Shown: one piece after another, positions 49,914-61,810 of the stretch
Layout: each line of letters begins with the position of its first letter
How positions within the stretch are numbered: the stretch's first letter is position 1
Source of the DNA: Amphirosellinia nigrospora
Lineage: Eukaryota; Ascomycota; Sordariomycetes; Xylariales; Xylariaceae
Length of the DNA stretch: 64,000 nucleotides
Reading direction: 5' to 3'
NCBI GenBank assembly: GCA_004123355.1
Contig: SCHM01000002.1
Location: 2,790,001-2,854,000 of the forward strand
Translations under genes and position numbers: made by a program
Notes under the pieces: generated by a model
The model's input: the letters and a program-made list of their open reading frames with translations, nothing else
Told to the model about the DNA's origin: nothing
Database searches by the model: none

Positions 49914-52087
49914 ATGGACATGGGCCCCAACGTCTCGCTCCCACAGAGTGTGGATGGGCGTCTCACGAAGGAGCTTATTAAAGCTACCCAGCCGCCCACC
50001 GCTGACGAAGAGATGAGTGGCACTATCTCTCCCCAACCAACATCTTCTTCCAGTCGCGCGTCTTTCTCCTCCGTACGAGAAGTAGGCAACGATATTGCCC
50101 AGGCCTTTAGCAGCACCAAGATCTCATCGTACTTTCGGGACGAGGCGGACACTGCCGTTGTTGACGACACTAGCCGTCCTCCGTCTGCCGGTTTAGACAT
50201 GGCCGAGACTATGTTCATCACGCCCGTCACCCAGCCACATAGTAAACTACACGGCTGTTGGTTTCCCGCTGTCGCTGCCGACAATTTCCAGGGATGGAAA
50301 CAGATCGGTGTGAAGGGTAAGCAGGCGAGCAGAAGCTATGGAGATTTGCAAGCCTTGCGCATGGTCTGGTCGACGACGCCAAGAAACCGAAGGACATTGT
50401 AGAGGTACAACGTGTGCCTGGAGACTCGCAATTTGAGAGACTGCCTATGGAAATCAAAAGTGAGTTCAGGACATTACTTCTCATAATATTCCCCCTTCGA
50501 GGTATCTGGCAGGTAACCGCAGAGCGAATCATCGACCTCGTCAAGTTGAACAGTATCTGCTTGAGTTAGGTTACTACCCGCTGGCATATCAGAGGTCGAT
50601 TGATATCTGTTACCATCCGCCACTGGCCCCATGCTTATCACCTGTCGGGTGCTGGCCTGCAGGAGTCTGTACGCTCCCGACATGGGTAGATCTGTATCCG
50701 TGTCACGGAACCTTTACGCTAACATTATCTAGATCAAATAATCGATCACCTTGTACTAGACATCCCTCCGGACGGACTGGCCAGTCGTAATGCCGATTTG
50801 ATGGCAATGCTGCTGACCTCCAGGACCCTACATTCCGCCACGCTTAATGCGCTATATAGGCAGATTACGATTCCTCATTCAAGGATCTTCCGGAAATTCT
50901 TAGCCCACCTTGCTCAAAACCCAGAGCTCGGTACCATTGTGCGGAGATTAGATTTCAGTCACTTTAATCCAACCTCTCTCTTTACGACTGCAAGTGAGCG
51001 CGCTACTACCCGCAACTTGACGTATGAGACGTTGCTTCAATGCCTGGAATTAACCCCATATCTCCGCGAATTCTTGGCGCAGGAATATGTCGACGAGGAC
51101 ATTGACGTACACGTCCTTCGAAAACTATTCTTCGGCATGGAGAGAATGCAAGGACTCGACTTTTGTGCTTGCTCTTCTGCCAGCTTTAAAGCCGCCTTTG
51201 AATCAATGCTCTCAGACCATTGGCCTCAAACGTTGCCCATTGCTCGGTTATCATTCCACCGCTGCTTCAACCTACCGTCAGCCTTATTTGAGACGTTGCT
51301 GCCTCGCCTGACTAATCTTACACATCTTGACGTAGCTGGTACCCGTATTACCGATGCAGCCCTGATGTCCATTCCACACTGCCCGGATAACGCACCTGAA
51401 CTTGGCCAAGTGCAAGCTTTTGTCAAGCGCGGTCGTCATAGACTTCCTTACAAACCACCCTGCCGTGAAGAACCTTGTTTGTTTAAGCGTAGCGGCTGAC
51501 TTCCGAAGCTACGAGCTCCTCGACGAGGACGATGTTACCCGTCTACTTCCGATCCTACCTTCAACTCTACGCTCTCTCAGCCTGAAGGGTAGCAAGATGA
51601 ATTCCTCGCATATCGATTTACTGCGACCACTTACGAAACATCTTGAGGAATTGTCCATGGGTCGCCGTCTCAAAACAGAAGACATCAATAGGTTGTTTCT
51701 CCCCGATGAAGAGCTGGAGCAGCTAAACTGGGTCCCGCATACGCTGAAGTATCTCGATCTATCGGATTATATTGCAGGTTCACTGAATGTATCGGCACTC
51801 TTCAGTAATACCTCGCTCTTGAACCGTCACTCCGCGCCCCTGGAGGTGGTTGAGCTAGCCGATGACGCCTATACGCGTCTCTCTCGCTCAACGGCCGCTA
51901 CACGTGCTGGTGGACAGCGACGGATTTCGGCAGCCGTGCCTGGCTTGTGAGACCAGACGGCGCCCGAGATCTTGGCTTCCGTGACTGGAAGATGGGCGCC
52001 GCATTCTGGGGAATGCGTAAGGTGCCCGTGGCCTTTGCCAATGTTGGTGGCATGTACGGCAGTTACATGTTCAAGCGCCATTTGTAA
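49914..52087 (+). CDS. Leucine-rich-repeat protein (F-box/LRR-like)
   Basis: Ascomycete LRR protein of unknown target. The leader from ATG 49914 is Ser/Pro-rich. After a frame change at 50349-50354 (a second G restores DLQGLAHGLVDDA) the sequence ERLPMEIKNQIIDHLVLDI appears, resembling an F-box start and joined across a 273-bp intron (50460-50732, GTGAGT...ATCTAG). LRR-like segments follow: LLTSRTLHSATLNALYRQIT, LGTIVRRLDFSHFNP, ARLSFHRCFNLPSALFETLL, LTNLTHLDVAGTRITDAALM, HLNLAKCKLLSSAVVIDFLT, LRSLSLKGSKMNSSHIDLL, HLEELSMGRRLKTEDINRLF, LKYLDLSDYIAGSLNVSALF. The end reads RDLGFRDWKMGAAFWGMRK and MYGSYMFKRHL, stop 52085-52087. Further frame changes are near 51385 and 51900. A ubiquitin-ligase adaptor role is possible but not shown. 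Confidence 0.78.
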
Positions 52088-54551
52088 ACCGCCCGCAAGA
52101 TGATGTGATCTATACCTGGGCCATTCGTTCTGGCTACCCGCCACTCTTCGAACTTTGCTCGCATAAATGGTATGACTATTGTCCCATTTTTGACGCGCCT
52201 CGCTCCCCCCTATCTTTATTTTTGCCCTCGGTCATGCTGGCAGGCGTCGGCACATTTGTTTTCGGGACGAATTGATGAAATCATGATCGGAGATCAAGGC
52301 GTTTCACAAAAGTTATAGGCACCAAAAGATCAAAAGAACAAAAGAATGTCGGTTATGTCGGTGATTTTTGTTTTCAGCCAAACCATTTTTTTTTTCTCTT
52401 TTATATTTGTGTCGTCGGGGTTTTCTCGGAGTGTGGCAGGATGCGCTCGCGTAGCATTCCTCATCATCTAAAGTTATGGGGCAACGCTTCACTAAAACTC
52501 TGTTTAAAACAAAGATGTTTTAACTACGGTTACGAGCACAGTACGATCATGAGTTTCACGAAGCGCTGAAGAAGAAGGGTCAGCGTTAAGTACTAGATAA
52601 TATAGACGATAATCAATCAAATCTATCGATACCCACTCGAGATTCTATTGTGGTCCTATCGTGAGAGTCGTTTGATCTGACATACACATGATATTCACCT
52701 CATCACTTTTTTAGTAGCGTGTGGCAGGAGCACACATGCACAGCCCAGCTCATTCTCCTCTCGTTGGACGTAAGCTCGGCAACTTGCGGATCATCACAGA
52801 CGTAGTTTTAGGCTGTGCTAAAGGAACTAAAAAAGACCGATTCTGTTCTCCGACGATATAAATAATGTCGTAGGGCTAGCTAACTTAGTGCTTGTCCTTG
52901 CTAGCGCCCGCCCTCCGTCGGTGAGAGTAGATCTACCGTGACTTCCTTCGCTAGCTGCCATCGCGCGAGTTGGAAGTTAATGTGGCATTGCGACTCTGTG
53001 GATACTGGATGTTGCTAGATACCTAGGTATATCCGGCAGTGCGTGGAAGGACGTCGTTGTGTTATACGGATCTGGCTTGAGTGCAGTATACAGTGCCACA
53101 CGGTTCCCATACGGAGTTCGCTAAGTATTACTTTACGAGGTTGAAGCAGTCGTGCGAAGTTATCGTGAGTCTCGAGCAGACACCGAAGCTGAACTCGAAT
53201 ACCGAGACACTCAGTTTCCGGCTACACAGGTCTCTATTTAGGTCTGCGGAGGTTCCCGCAGCTTTAGGGAAGAAGAGGATAATTGGGCATAAAAGGGCAC
53301 GGCATCCTCCCTCCTAGAGAATAGGAAACTTAGATGTGTTAGGTAATGGGAAGCCCTACTAAATATATCACCAAGTGCCAGGAAATAGGAATCTAGACAC
53401 ACGGATCAAACCGAGACAAAGAACTTCTCTGTACATAGTCAAGTAGTCACATAGAAACAACAGATGTCCACACCCTACCCTTGCAAGGTCCATGACACCA
53501 AGGTTCGGTATTTATGAGGAGGGTGGTATAGAGATGGATTTTCGAGGCTATGCCCATCTGAGTCTTTTTTGGCCTGTGAGATGAAGCAAGGTTGGTAGCT
53601 ATAATAGCACTCTAATTATCCATCACCGAAGATGATATGGTTGGGGGTTTGTATGCTTATGCCAATCGAGGTGCTATTTTACTACAGTTGGAGGTGAATA
53701 GATACGGGGGTGTGGCGTGGCTACACTCTAGCTAATATCAAAAGAAAGACGTGCACATGATATGGATCTCCTCCGTGGCAGCGATGATCATCTACTCGCG
53801 GGAAGCTGGGGCCTGCCGTCTATGTTTACGTGAGTGATGAGGCATGTAGTAGTTTTGGTGGAAAGAACGGCAACGATGCTATCAAAACCCTCACAAGGGT
53901 ATCATTTTATTAACCTATCTGCCTTATCTGCCTAACGAATCCGCGATTTCGGCAAATTTGGAAGCTGCCAACCCAGCTGGGTAAAAGCAGCACATTCCTT
54001 GGAACCTATCTTCTTACATCCATCCCACCTTGTTTTTTAGTGCCCAGGTAGACAAATCGCCTCGTTGTCTCTGGGGAAAACGCCTCGAAAATCTCAAAAA
54101 CTGCTTGGGGGATGACGGGAGCTCCGGAGGGGAGTTTCCATATAGACTTTCCCTGCTGCCCTTTTTGTCCCTGAGAACAACTGAGCTTAGCTCCCGCCTA
54201 TCCATTCACATCGCCACGAAAATCAATGCCGAAAACACACTTCCAAATAACAAAAACTCCTCGTTGAAATTCTCTGGGCTTGGTGAGCAACCAAGAAGTC
54301 ATTCAGTACGAGAACGACCTTGGACTCCTCTCTACTCCCCAGACCCTGTCGCAGCCATCCCGACCGAAGTCCTCAGCCGCAAAAGAGGTAATTTCCTCTG
54401 AGGAAATCAGATCACTGATCCGTAGAGCCCATTCCTTAACTCAGGGGCTTCCCTAAATGCCTAGAACATGATGATATGTTAGATTAGTTAATGATTCCCT
54501 ATCAACAGTGGCCTACGTACCTAGTTTCCTTGGCTGGGAGATGGCTTGCAT
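52088..54551. other. Intergenic 2.5 kb between convergent genes
   Basis: Lies between the 3' ends of the LRR gene (plus) and the 2EXR gene (minus). It holds one copy of a dispersed repeat (53377-53504). Frames at 53081-53317 (+) and 54030-54401 (+) have no recognisable domain and are not called. Confidence 0.45.
53377..53504. repeat. Dispersed repeat, copy 1 (LTR-fragment-like)
   Basis: About 130 bp that align in the same orientation to 62839-62986. Shared blocks in order: GCCAGGAA, GG(A/G)ATC, AGACAAAGA, ATAG, TAGTCAC(A/G)TAGA, CAACAGATGT, ACACC, CCCTTGC(A/G)AGG and TGACA. The copies are diverged, with one insertion of about 30 bp in copy 2. The ending resembles the terminal part of fungal LTR elements, but no terminal TG...CA pair or target-site duplication was identified. 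Confidence 0.7.
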
Positions 54552-56279
54552 CTATAGTTTACCGCACACGCCATGCCACTCTAGGCGGTTGCCACGTAAA
54601 AATGCCCCGAATCGTGCCCTGAGCGCAGGGGTCATTTTGTTGATGGCGTCCTCTAGCCATACTGGGTCAAGTGTGAACTGGTTGCTGTCTTCATATTCGA
54701 GAGAACCAAGTCCTCGAGAGCGCAAGACGAAGACCGACTTGATGGCATTCATGTTGCCGAGCTTGTCAATGAGCTTGCAGAGTACATCGAGCGTTGCCTG
54801 GTTGTAGTTAGAGTACTCCGTTCTCCACGGGTTGACCATTAGGTTGCGGACGCGACTTGCTTCGGGTCCGAACTGGAGGGTGAAGTTCTGCGTGTTCCAC
54901 TGCAAGTCACAAGTTAGTCAATAGTTATCTAAAGAAAATCTAGCATTGCTGTAAGAGTGTAGAAACCAATCGGACATGAACCCTGTCCTGACGGAGCGTA
55001 TAAAATTGAAGGTGAAGGTGACAAGAAGAAATCAATATTGGGAGTCACTCACCTGCAGACGGTTCCAGTGCCAGGATACCAGAATATCATCAGGACACAT
55101 GATAATATTGGTCTCTCGCCTGTCGAAGACGCCACCAACCAAGCATCTCTGGATGACTGAGAAACGAATGTTGTAATGCTGGAGGGCCAGGTAGCGGCAC
55201 TCATGGTTGACGAACAGGTACTTTGGAGCCTGTTCATATTTATCGCCGTAGATTTTAATCCGCGAACCATAGCCGCGGGGGCAGCCGGCGCGTCTGTGCC
55301 CACGGAGTCCACAGCCGCGGGCGTGCAGGTGGATGAGCCGCGGCTCTTCCATTTCCATTGAAGCCTCCCAAATCATAAATCGCAGTTCTGTAGGAAAGCT
55401 TTGAAATAAGGTGAAAGTTTCACCAATGTCGCTTGCGGCAGGCTGGGCCTCGCCGATGTTAGCAATGGTGCCATTGCCGCCGGTGTTCAAGTCGTTGTTC
55501 ACTGCTTGTGGTGCTACTGCTGTTGTAGTGCCGTGACCTTGATTCGCCATGAGTACGCGAAGAGAAACCATGGGAGCTTTTCTGGCAGCCTCGCGATCAC
55601 TGCCTGGCGATGGGGGAGCGACAGTACGAGGGAGCACGAAAGGGTTTCGGAGGGCCATCATGCTGCGGTCATCGAAGGCGCCACCAATACCTGTCAACAC
55701 GGGAGACAAGCGGCGAGGAGGGGGGGTGGGCATCGGGATGTTTCTGTAGATAGAAGCTTGGTTCAAGGTAGCCAAACGCTCGCTAAGACTTTGTTTTGGG
55801 CGTGTGAAATCGACATCCTTGAGACGAGAACCATCACTGATAATAATACCAGGCGTGTCGGAGCGGAGGCTAAAAAACGGAGGGTACGAGGGATTGGGGC
55901 ATTGAGAACATTGCCTCGAGCGGAAGTTCGCTTAGTGTTAGCGACGCTAACATCAATACCAGCCATCGAAGGGTACGAGAGTCTAGGAGCCTTAAGCATA
56001 TTGCCTCGAGCGGAAGCTTGGTTGGCGTTAGCGACGCCAACATTAATACCAGCCATCGAAGGGTACGAGAGTCTAGGAGCCCTGAACATATTGCCGGTGG
56101 TGGAAGCTTGGTTAGTGTTGGCGACGCTGGCATTAAGACTAGCCGACGGGGGTTGAGGGTAGAGGAGGCTTGAAAGCGGTTCCGGATTCGTTGACTAAGA
56201 AGCCGCCGGGAGGTCCATCGCGCTTGTTGGCACCTGGATTGTTGGCTGCCGCCATTGTGTTGTTATCGTTGCTCGCCAT
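54552..56279 (-). CDS. 2EXR-domain protein with N-terminal 30-residue tandem repeats
   Basis: Fungal 2EXR-family protein; function unknown. The likely ATG is 56279 (MASNDNNTMAAANNPGANK). Then come about three 30-residue repeats (NASVANTNQASTTGNMFRAP, RLSYPSMAG, and so on), then DTPGIIISDGSRLKDVDFTR, PKQSLSERLATLNQASIYRN. The 2EXR motif is FTLFQSFPTELRFMIWEASM with EEPRLIHLHAR, APKYLFVNHECRYLALQHY and DDILVSWHWNRLQ. A 153-bp intron (54900-55052, GTGAGT...TTGCAG) leads to WNTQNFTLQFGPEASRVRNL and ends HGVCGKL, stop 54552. Frame changes lie near 56170 and at the A-run 55872-55877, so the N-terminal extension is reconstructed across frames. From about 55850 to the stop the frame is intact apart from the intron. 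Confidence 0.75.
55881..56150. repeat. 90-bp tandem repeat, about three copies
   Basis: TTGCCTCGAGCGGAAG recurs at 55911 and 56001, with a degenerate third start (TTGCCGGTGG) at 56091, exactly 90 bp apart. GGGTACGAGAGTCTAGGAGC is shared between the first two units. It encodes a 30-residue protein repeat (consensus PRLSYPSMAGI-V-VAN-NQASARGNM) at the N-terminus of the 2EXR protein. Because 90 is a multiple of three, copy changes would preserve frame. Confidence 0.92.
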
Positions 56280-58015
56280 GATATCTAACAGTTTTGTCAG
56301 GGAGACGAAACGTCGGAAAGTAGCAGTAGCGTAGGATGCAAGTGTTGTTGTAGGTAGAGGTGAAAGTTCCTTGATGGAAATAAGTAGTGCTTAGAGTAGT
56401 AAGGTTTAGTTTGTGAATGTACGTCGGGCTGCTCGCAGACCGTGGTGTGCAATGACAGTCGATAGTAACACTCCTTCCAGTGTCGATGATGACAAACAAA
56501 GTAAGGAAGGGGGATACACCAGGATGATAGCGGAGGGGAAATACCTAGGCTACAACCTACAAGCTACTCGGCAAGTTGTAGACAGGGAAGGTGTCGAAGT
56601 AGGTAGTATTATGATTATGGCTTAGCGCGGGTGCAGGTAGACAGGGACGGTGTTGAAGTAGGTAGTATTATGATTATGGCTTAGCGCGGGTGCAGGTAGA
56701 CAGGTAAAGGGAAAGTAGGTGTGTTTGTAATGGTGAAACAGCTCCCTTCTGTAGAGCCGTAGGACGCTAAGGAGCTTTGGGAGAATAGATAGTTGCACTT
56801 GTAGTTTGGGAAGTACAAAACGAAGTACTGTTAGCGTTGGACGCGGTGTGGTGAGGGCGCGACAAGAGAGTGTAAACAAGAATCGGTGACTTCCGCCTAC
56901 TTGTTGAGCTTTGGGGAAATAGAGAGTACAGAACGAAGTGCTGTTCGCGTTAAACGCGGTATAATGAGGGCGCGTTCCACCTACTTGTTGAATACTTGCC
57001 TACTGAGATGGCGGGCTTGCTGATGATTTCAAGCCTTAGGTACACTTGACGATGCAAAAGTAGAAAAGACTACAACATCGTCTCGTGTTGAATTCAGTTT
57101 GCTAGGAAACAACTGCGGAGTGTTGCTGCGAAGTAGAGGATGAGAAGGGGAACCTTGGAAGGAGGAAGTAGAGGAGGCTAGAAGGAAACAAGGTAGGTAC
57201 ACAAACACAGAAAATTCGTCGGCCAAAATAAGTAACTGGCAGGTAGGTAGGTAGAATAACCAAAGTATTAGTTTGATCAGTGTCATCACGATGGTATCGC
57301 CAGACCCGACCCCTATTTCGGGAGCTTGACCGGGAGCTTGACCGGAATAAGTGGGTCTATCCCGGAGTGAGGTTCGAGGACCGGAATAAAAAGCCGGCTT
57401 TTTCCTGCCTGGCCAGCTTCATGTGCCGCGGTTTGTAATAGCATTTTAAGCTTTGCCAGTTGAACATTCTGGAGACTGTGACGAAGGACCCCCTGTAAGG
57501 CACCAGGACTGCAAACCTCCGTTGCTACCTAGGCACTTATGATCCAATCCCAATAGATGTTGTGTATTAGGTATCAAGCAAATAGTCAGTGAACAGAGAC
57601 AGTTGGAGGTCTATGTTAACATAGTATTTGCGTGATGATATTAACTCCATCTACTGTCACTCTGGGCCGTCTGCTACCGTGAACACAAATGTCAAGTAAA
57701 GGGGTGTTGTGTAACGAGTCCAATGGGTTAAAATTCCACTGTCTAGTATGAAAATATATACAATATAGGTAGAAAATGTACATAATAGCGTTCTCTCCCC
57801 GGCAGCATAGCTGAGGTTTTACCGCCATGACTAGCAGCAACTACTGCACCAGAATGTGCAGCATATTCCCGCTTTTAACAATGCTCAAAGAATTTTCTTC
57901 TTTGTCTCTCGTTATTTTTATTTCTCTCTTTCAAGTGTCCAAGAACCATCTGGCTGGAAAATTATTGGATCTCCTTAAAAGGTATTGAATCTTTTTACAA
58001 AGATATTGATTCTCT
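56280..58015. other. Intergenic 1.7 kb, 2EXR upstream region
   Basis: Upstream of the 2EXR gene and downstream of the DJ-1 gene, both minus strand. It contains a 59-bp tandem repeat (listed separately) and a second near-repeated phrase (ACAAGAGAG / ACGAAGT(A/G)CTGTT(A/C)GCGTT) at about 56818-56960. Frames at 56622-56879 and 57029-57289 are not supported as genes. Confidence 0.5.
56581..56706. repeat. 59-bp tandem repeat, about 2.1 copies
   Basis: GACAGGG(A)AGGTGT(C/T)GAAGTA begins at 56581 and 56640, and a third partial unit (GACAGGTAAAGG) at 56699. Between them the phrase GGTAGTATTATGATTATGGC is identical in both full units. The period is 59 bp, not a multiple of three, and the repeat lies 300 bp upstream of the 2EXR start codon, so it is probably promoter or leader sequence. 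Confidence 0.9.
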
Positions 58016-59247
58016 TCACAAAGAACCAGTTGGCGTAATGTTAAATTTTGCTGAAAATGGATCGAAGTTTTGTGGATGCGGAATATATTCCTCGCGTCCC
58101 TCCACTGTAAGGGTTGGTTAGTCCTCTTCCATAACGTAATTGGTTCCTCAAAGGTAAATAGAGTATCTGAAATATCATCCCAGACGGAATAAAGACCCAT
58201 GTTTCCAGTGAGGGTTGAAGTGAGAAGGAAGTGTTTTTGGCTAGGTACTTACCATACTCGGCCCATTCCTTGCCCCAAATATGCTCGATCCATGCAAATA
58301 TGAGATCAAGTCCTGCGGTGGCCTTTCAAAAGCATTAGCTAATATCCTCTCGTATACAAAAAGTTTGTTGAGAAACCGAACGTAACAAAGACGATGCACA
58401 GCAAACATACACCAGAGGAAGTCCAGATATTCCCGTCCACAACCCAGCGCGCAGGGCTCACCCATGTCGTATTCGGCCCACTGCAATGCACAAAATTAGT
58501 CATCACTATCCCAGAGCGTGATTTGTAAGGGTTTCGGTAGCTTCTAGACACTATTTTGTCTCAAAAGGACATGTCGTCTCTGGAAGGCTCCAAGACAAGA
58601 AGAAAACAATCCCGAGAATTGCTTACTACGACGTTATCGTTGCCCAAGCCTGCTTATTCGTTGTTGCTTTCCTACCATCCAGAACGCCGGACTTAGCCGC
58701 GAGCCCTGCGCCCGTACATACTGTCAAGAGGTACCGCAGTTTCGGATATGTATCCCGAATAAAGTCCGTTATGGGAGAGACGTTGGGAGCCCGCACCCCA
58801 GGTCCGCCTGGTACGATCAATACTTCTATATCATCCGGCGCTGTGTCGAAGGTATGCGTTGGGTTGATTGTGGGCCAGAAGGATGAGTTGTGAGCGTTCA
58901 TCGCTGCGCTCGATGGCGCGGTGGTTACGGGGTCCATTGTCGAGGAGAGAATATAGAGGTTCATCGGGAATTCGTGCGCTAAGACTTGTAGCGGATCTAC
59001 GACGCCGATCATGTCCTGCATGAGCATCGTTTGAAATACCACAACGCCGAAATTTCTCGGTATTGTCTCATTAGTATCTGTGTTCTTTTGGTCAGCGGGA
59101 ATCAAGGGCGCCGAAGGCTTCTTGGAGGATTGGGGACATACGTCTGGTTTTAATGTAAGGTTGACGTAGCGGCCTGGCTTCGATGATCGAGGCTATGGCC
59201 AGCATGCCTGAAAGTAACGAGGGGACAAATTCCTTTACAAACTTCAT
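58016..59247 (-). CDS. Secreted DJ-1/PfpI-family protein
   Basis: DJ-1/PfpI glutamine-amidotransferase-like protein, here with a signal peptide (MKFVKEFVPSLLSGMLAIAS) suggesting secretion. Exons read: 59247-59142, 59077-58627, 58480 to about 58411, about 58322 to 58253, and 58104-58016. They give about 261 residues with no frame break. Family motifs: NFGVVVFQTMLMQDMIGVVD, THTFDTAPDDIEVLIVPGGP, KLRYLLTVCTGAGLAAKSGV (nucleophile-elbow Cys), GRKATTNKQAW, TTWVSPARWVVDGNIWTSSG, GLDLIFAWIEHIWGKEWAEY, and the end DPFSAKFNITPTGSL. The third intron has two possible in-frame splice pairs (ending AAAG|GCC or CGCAG|GAC), differing by four residues. The homologues known to me are chaperone, protease or isocyanide-hydratase-like; the activity here is unknown. 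Confidence 0.88.
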
Positions 59248-59930
59248 TTTGTGTACTGTTTACTTGGGCTGATTCTTATCACTGGCTGGCTCATCATTCT
59301 CATTGCGAGACTGGTCTAATTTATATACCTGGACGGGGTTTAGATCTATCATGACAATCATGGTCAACCATAGCATTTCAACTTGTTGATCGGCGTCTGC
59401 TCAACAAGCGCTTCATCTAATGCAGATTCTCTACCGGTAAATTGAAGTTCGCATCTTGCTCAACATCGGAATTGAACCACCCGAACCGTCGTGTCCAATT
59501 GAGAAGCAAAGTTGCTAAAAGGAGAAACAGATCCAACGGAGATCGTCCTCAGGCTCCGTTTTTATAAGATCTAAATTGGGCCTCGTGTTTAAGGAGAGCC
59601 AATTGATGCGGCTAGTTGACCGCCTTGACGAGACACGGAGGGCAAGAGGAGCAAGTTTCGAAGCCAAGCCTGTATCCGCCAGCCATTACCTGGAAGCGCC
59701 TTTACCCCCGACTACGATGTTGAGATTTCCACCAATTCCCGTAGATGTAACGTGCTTAGGAATTTGCGCTCGTCGTGGAATGAAGGGCTGGTTGAAGGAC
59801 TTCACACTTCATAGTCACTGAGAGTATTTGGGTGGAGGTGGTGGGGTATGAAACTACACCAAGATCTAGTAGTGTATTGCGTTAGTCTAAATCTACACTA
59901 GTTTGCGCTCTCATGAGCTTGGCTTCAGTC
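59248..59930. other. Intergenic, DJ-1 promoter
   Basis: 683 bp between two minus-strand genes; it should hold the DJ-1 gene promoter and the 3' flank of the FAD oxidase gene. An 81-codon open frame on plus (59576-59821) has no recognisable feature. Confidence 0.45.
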
Positions 59931-61810
59931 CTAAGTTTTGTATACGTCCTGTTGCAGCTTTCCTTGGCATTGGTACCGAGACGAGGCGATGTCTTTCTTG
60001 TCCTGGAAGCCAATGCATTTCCAGCACGTCAGAATGTTCTGAGGATCGTATTTAGCCTTGATCGCGAGTAACTTTTCATAATTCTCGCGACCATAATACG
60101 ACTCCTGCCAACCAGTCATGAAGGGGTTTGCCTCGTTGAAGTGCGAGCCAGCGGTAGGACCTGCAAGCGCCTCAAGTTGGATGGTAGTGTTCGTTAGGTT
60201 CGTGACAAATTTAACACGGTCCTCGTAAGAGCTGTTCCATGCCATCGATCCGATTGTTTGTAAGTGCCAAAGCGAGCGGTACCACGCTGGTGTTTAGAGG
60301 TACCGATAGTCTTATTTGCGAAAGCCTCCGGGTCATTTAATCGCTCGTACGTGAATGGTGTTGTCACGGGGGTGTAGAAGTTTACCGGGTTGAAGCCGAT
60401 TTGGGCAATCGACCGGAAGTACGCCATGATCTTCTCTTTCCCTTCTTCGGTTGCGAATAGCTCGTCGGGTATAAGACGGCTGGATCCCATGCCCAAATTA
60501 CCGCCCTGCATCGTGTCAAGTGGCAGCAAGTACGTGTTCCATATGTGCAGCCAGTTCGGGTATACGGCGACGTTGCTGGTGCCTCCATGAGCCAGGGCAA
60601 AATCCGTCACGCGCTGGAAAGCGGCACGAGCCTTGGTACCATTGTCAGAAATATAATCCGAGACCGGGTTGAAATGGGTAACGTATGTGCCAGCGACATG
60701 CCCACCCCAGCCCTGACGACCCCATTCTAGGGACTCATCGAGCAGAAGCTTGATCCATTCCAATGCTGTATCGGATGATATGTTCGAAGGCAAATGTACG
60801 TCGGCAAAAGCGATGGGCTTGCGAGGTATGACGCTGTGGGTGGCGCTGAGGACGACACCAAAGCTGCTGCCTCCACCTCCTCGCAAAGCAAAGAAGAGAT
60901 CGGGATCCTGGCACGCATTGACCTTGCGCTCTTTACCATCCGGAGTAACAATCTGGAATTCCACGACACGGTCCGCTCCCATTCCATATACAGGTCCTAG
61001 GACACCGTGACCACCTCCCAGCAACCACCCTCCGGAAACTGCCACTGTTGGCGAGTAAGGGCCAAGAATGACGCTATCATGCTCGTCAGCAAAATATGTG
61101 CGTCTCCGCTGGGCGCGCCGGCACTGACGACCATAACTCTGCCGACATCATCCTTGCATCCTTGAGGACGAACGAATCGTAATATTCCATATCTTGTAAG
61201 TTATGCGTCCAAAGACTCAGCGTGCCCTTCCCCGAGTTACGTGTCATGTAGTCGTGCCTATAGCGGTATTAGCTACCCTGAAATCACGGGCGCCTCGAGA
61301 AGCAATATGCCAGAGATTTTGAGAGGGGGGCGTGGTTCAACTTCTGCTGGGAGCTACTTACCCAGCATTCTTAACCGAGAGGGTAACTTTGTGCTCTTTG
61401 GCAAACTTTAGAGCCGCGGTCACATCGGAGCCTTTCGTGATCTCAATGTAGTAGGATGCACGCTTCCTTGGTTGCAGTAGCGTTGCTTGCGGGAATACCA
61501 GCTGGTTCACAGTGTTGTCGACGAGGCATTGGTCTGCAGGCTCAGAAAGGCATGCCTCACTCTGTAGATTCATGAAGGCGCCGGGAAAGTTCGTTCGCAG
61601 CCCTCCCGTCTTCCACTCTCTCGACTGTAGTGCATCTTGCATCATCCACCGAGTTCGTCAAGCCCCCGTAGGATGTGAAGCAGGGCAAGGCGATCGGCGT
61701 CGAAGCCCTCAAGCGACCTCCGACGGTTGCATTGAGAGCGTGCCATTGCTGGGACTATACGACGCGCCAACCCCGACAAAAAGGGAGGCGGTTAGGACAA
61801 AACCCTTCAT
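59931..61810 (-). CDS. Secreted FAD-linked oxidase (berberine-bridge-enzyme-like)
   Basis: Flavin oxidase of the BBE/VAO group, oxidising an unknown small substrate with O2. ATG 61810 gives a signal peptide (MKGFVLTASLFVGVGAS), then ALNATVGGRLRASTPIALPC, PGAFMNLQSEACLSEPADQC, SYYIEITKGSDVTAALKFAK and VTLSVKNAG. The intron at 61258-61361 splits the Gly before HDYMTRNSGKGTLSLWTHN; its His is the usual site of covalent FAD attachment. GGWLLGGGHGVLGPVYGMGA, DRVVEFQIVTPDGKERKVNA, DLFFALRGGGGSSFGVVLSA and the C-terminal ANPFMTGWQESYYGRENYEK, KAKYDPQNILTCWKCIGF complete the fold. Stop 59931-59933. Frame breaks lie near 61750, 61640 and 61190 and at the T-run 60292-60294 (a fourth base restores TSKTPAWYRSLW). 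The next gene downstream in transcription is the secreted DJ-1 gene. Confidence 0.9.
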
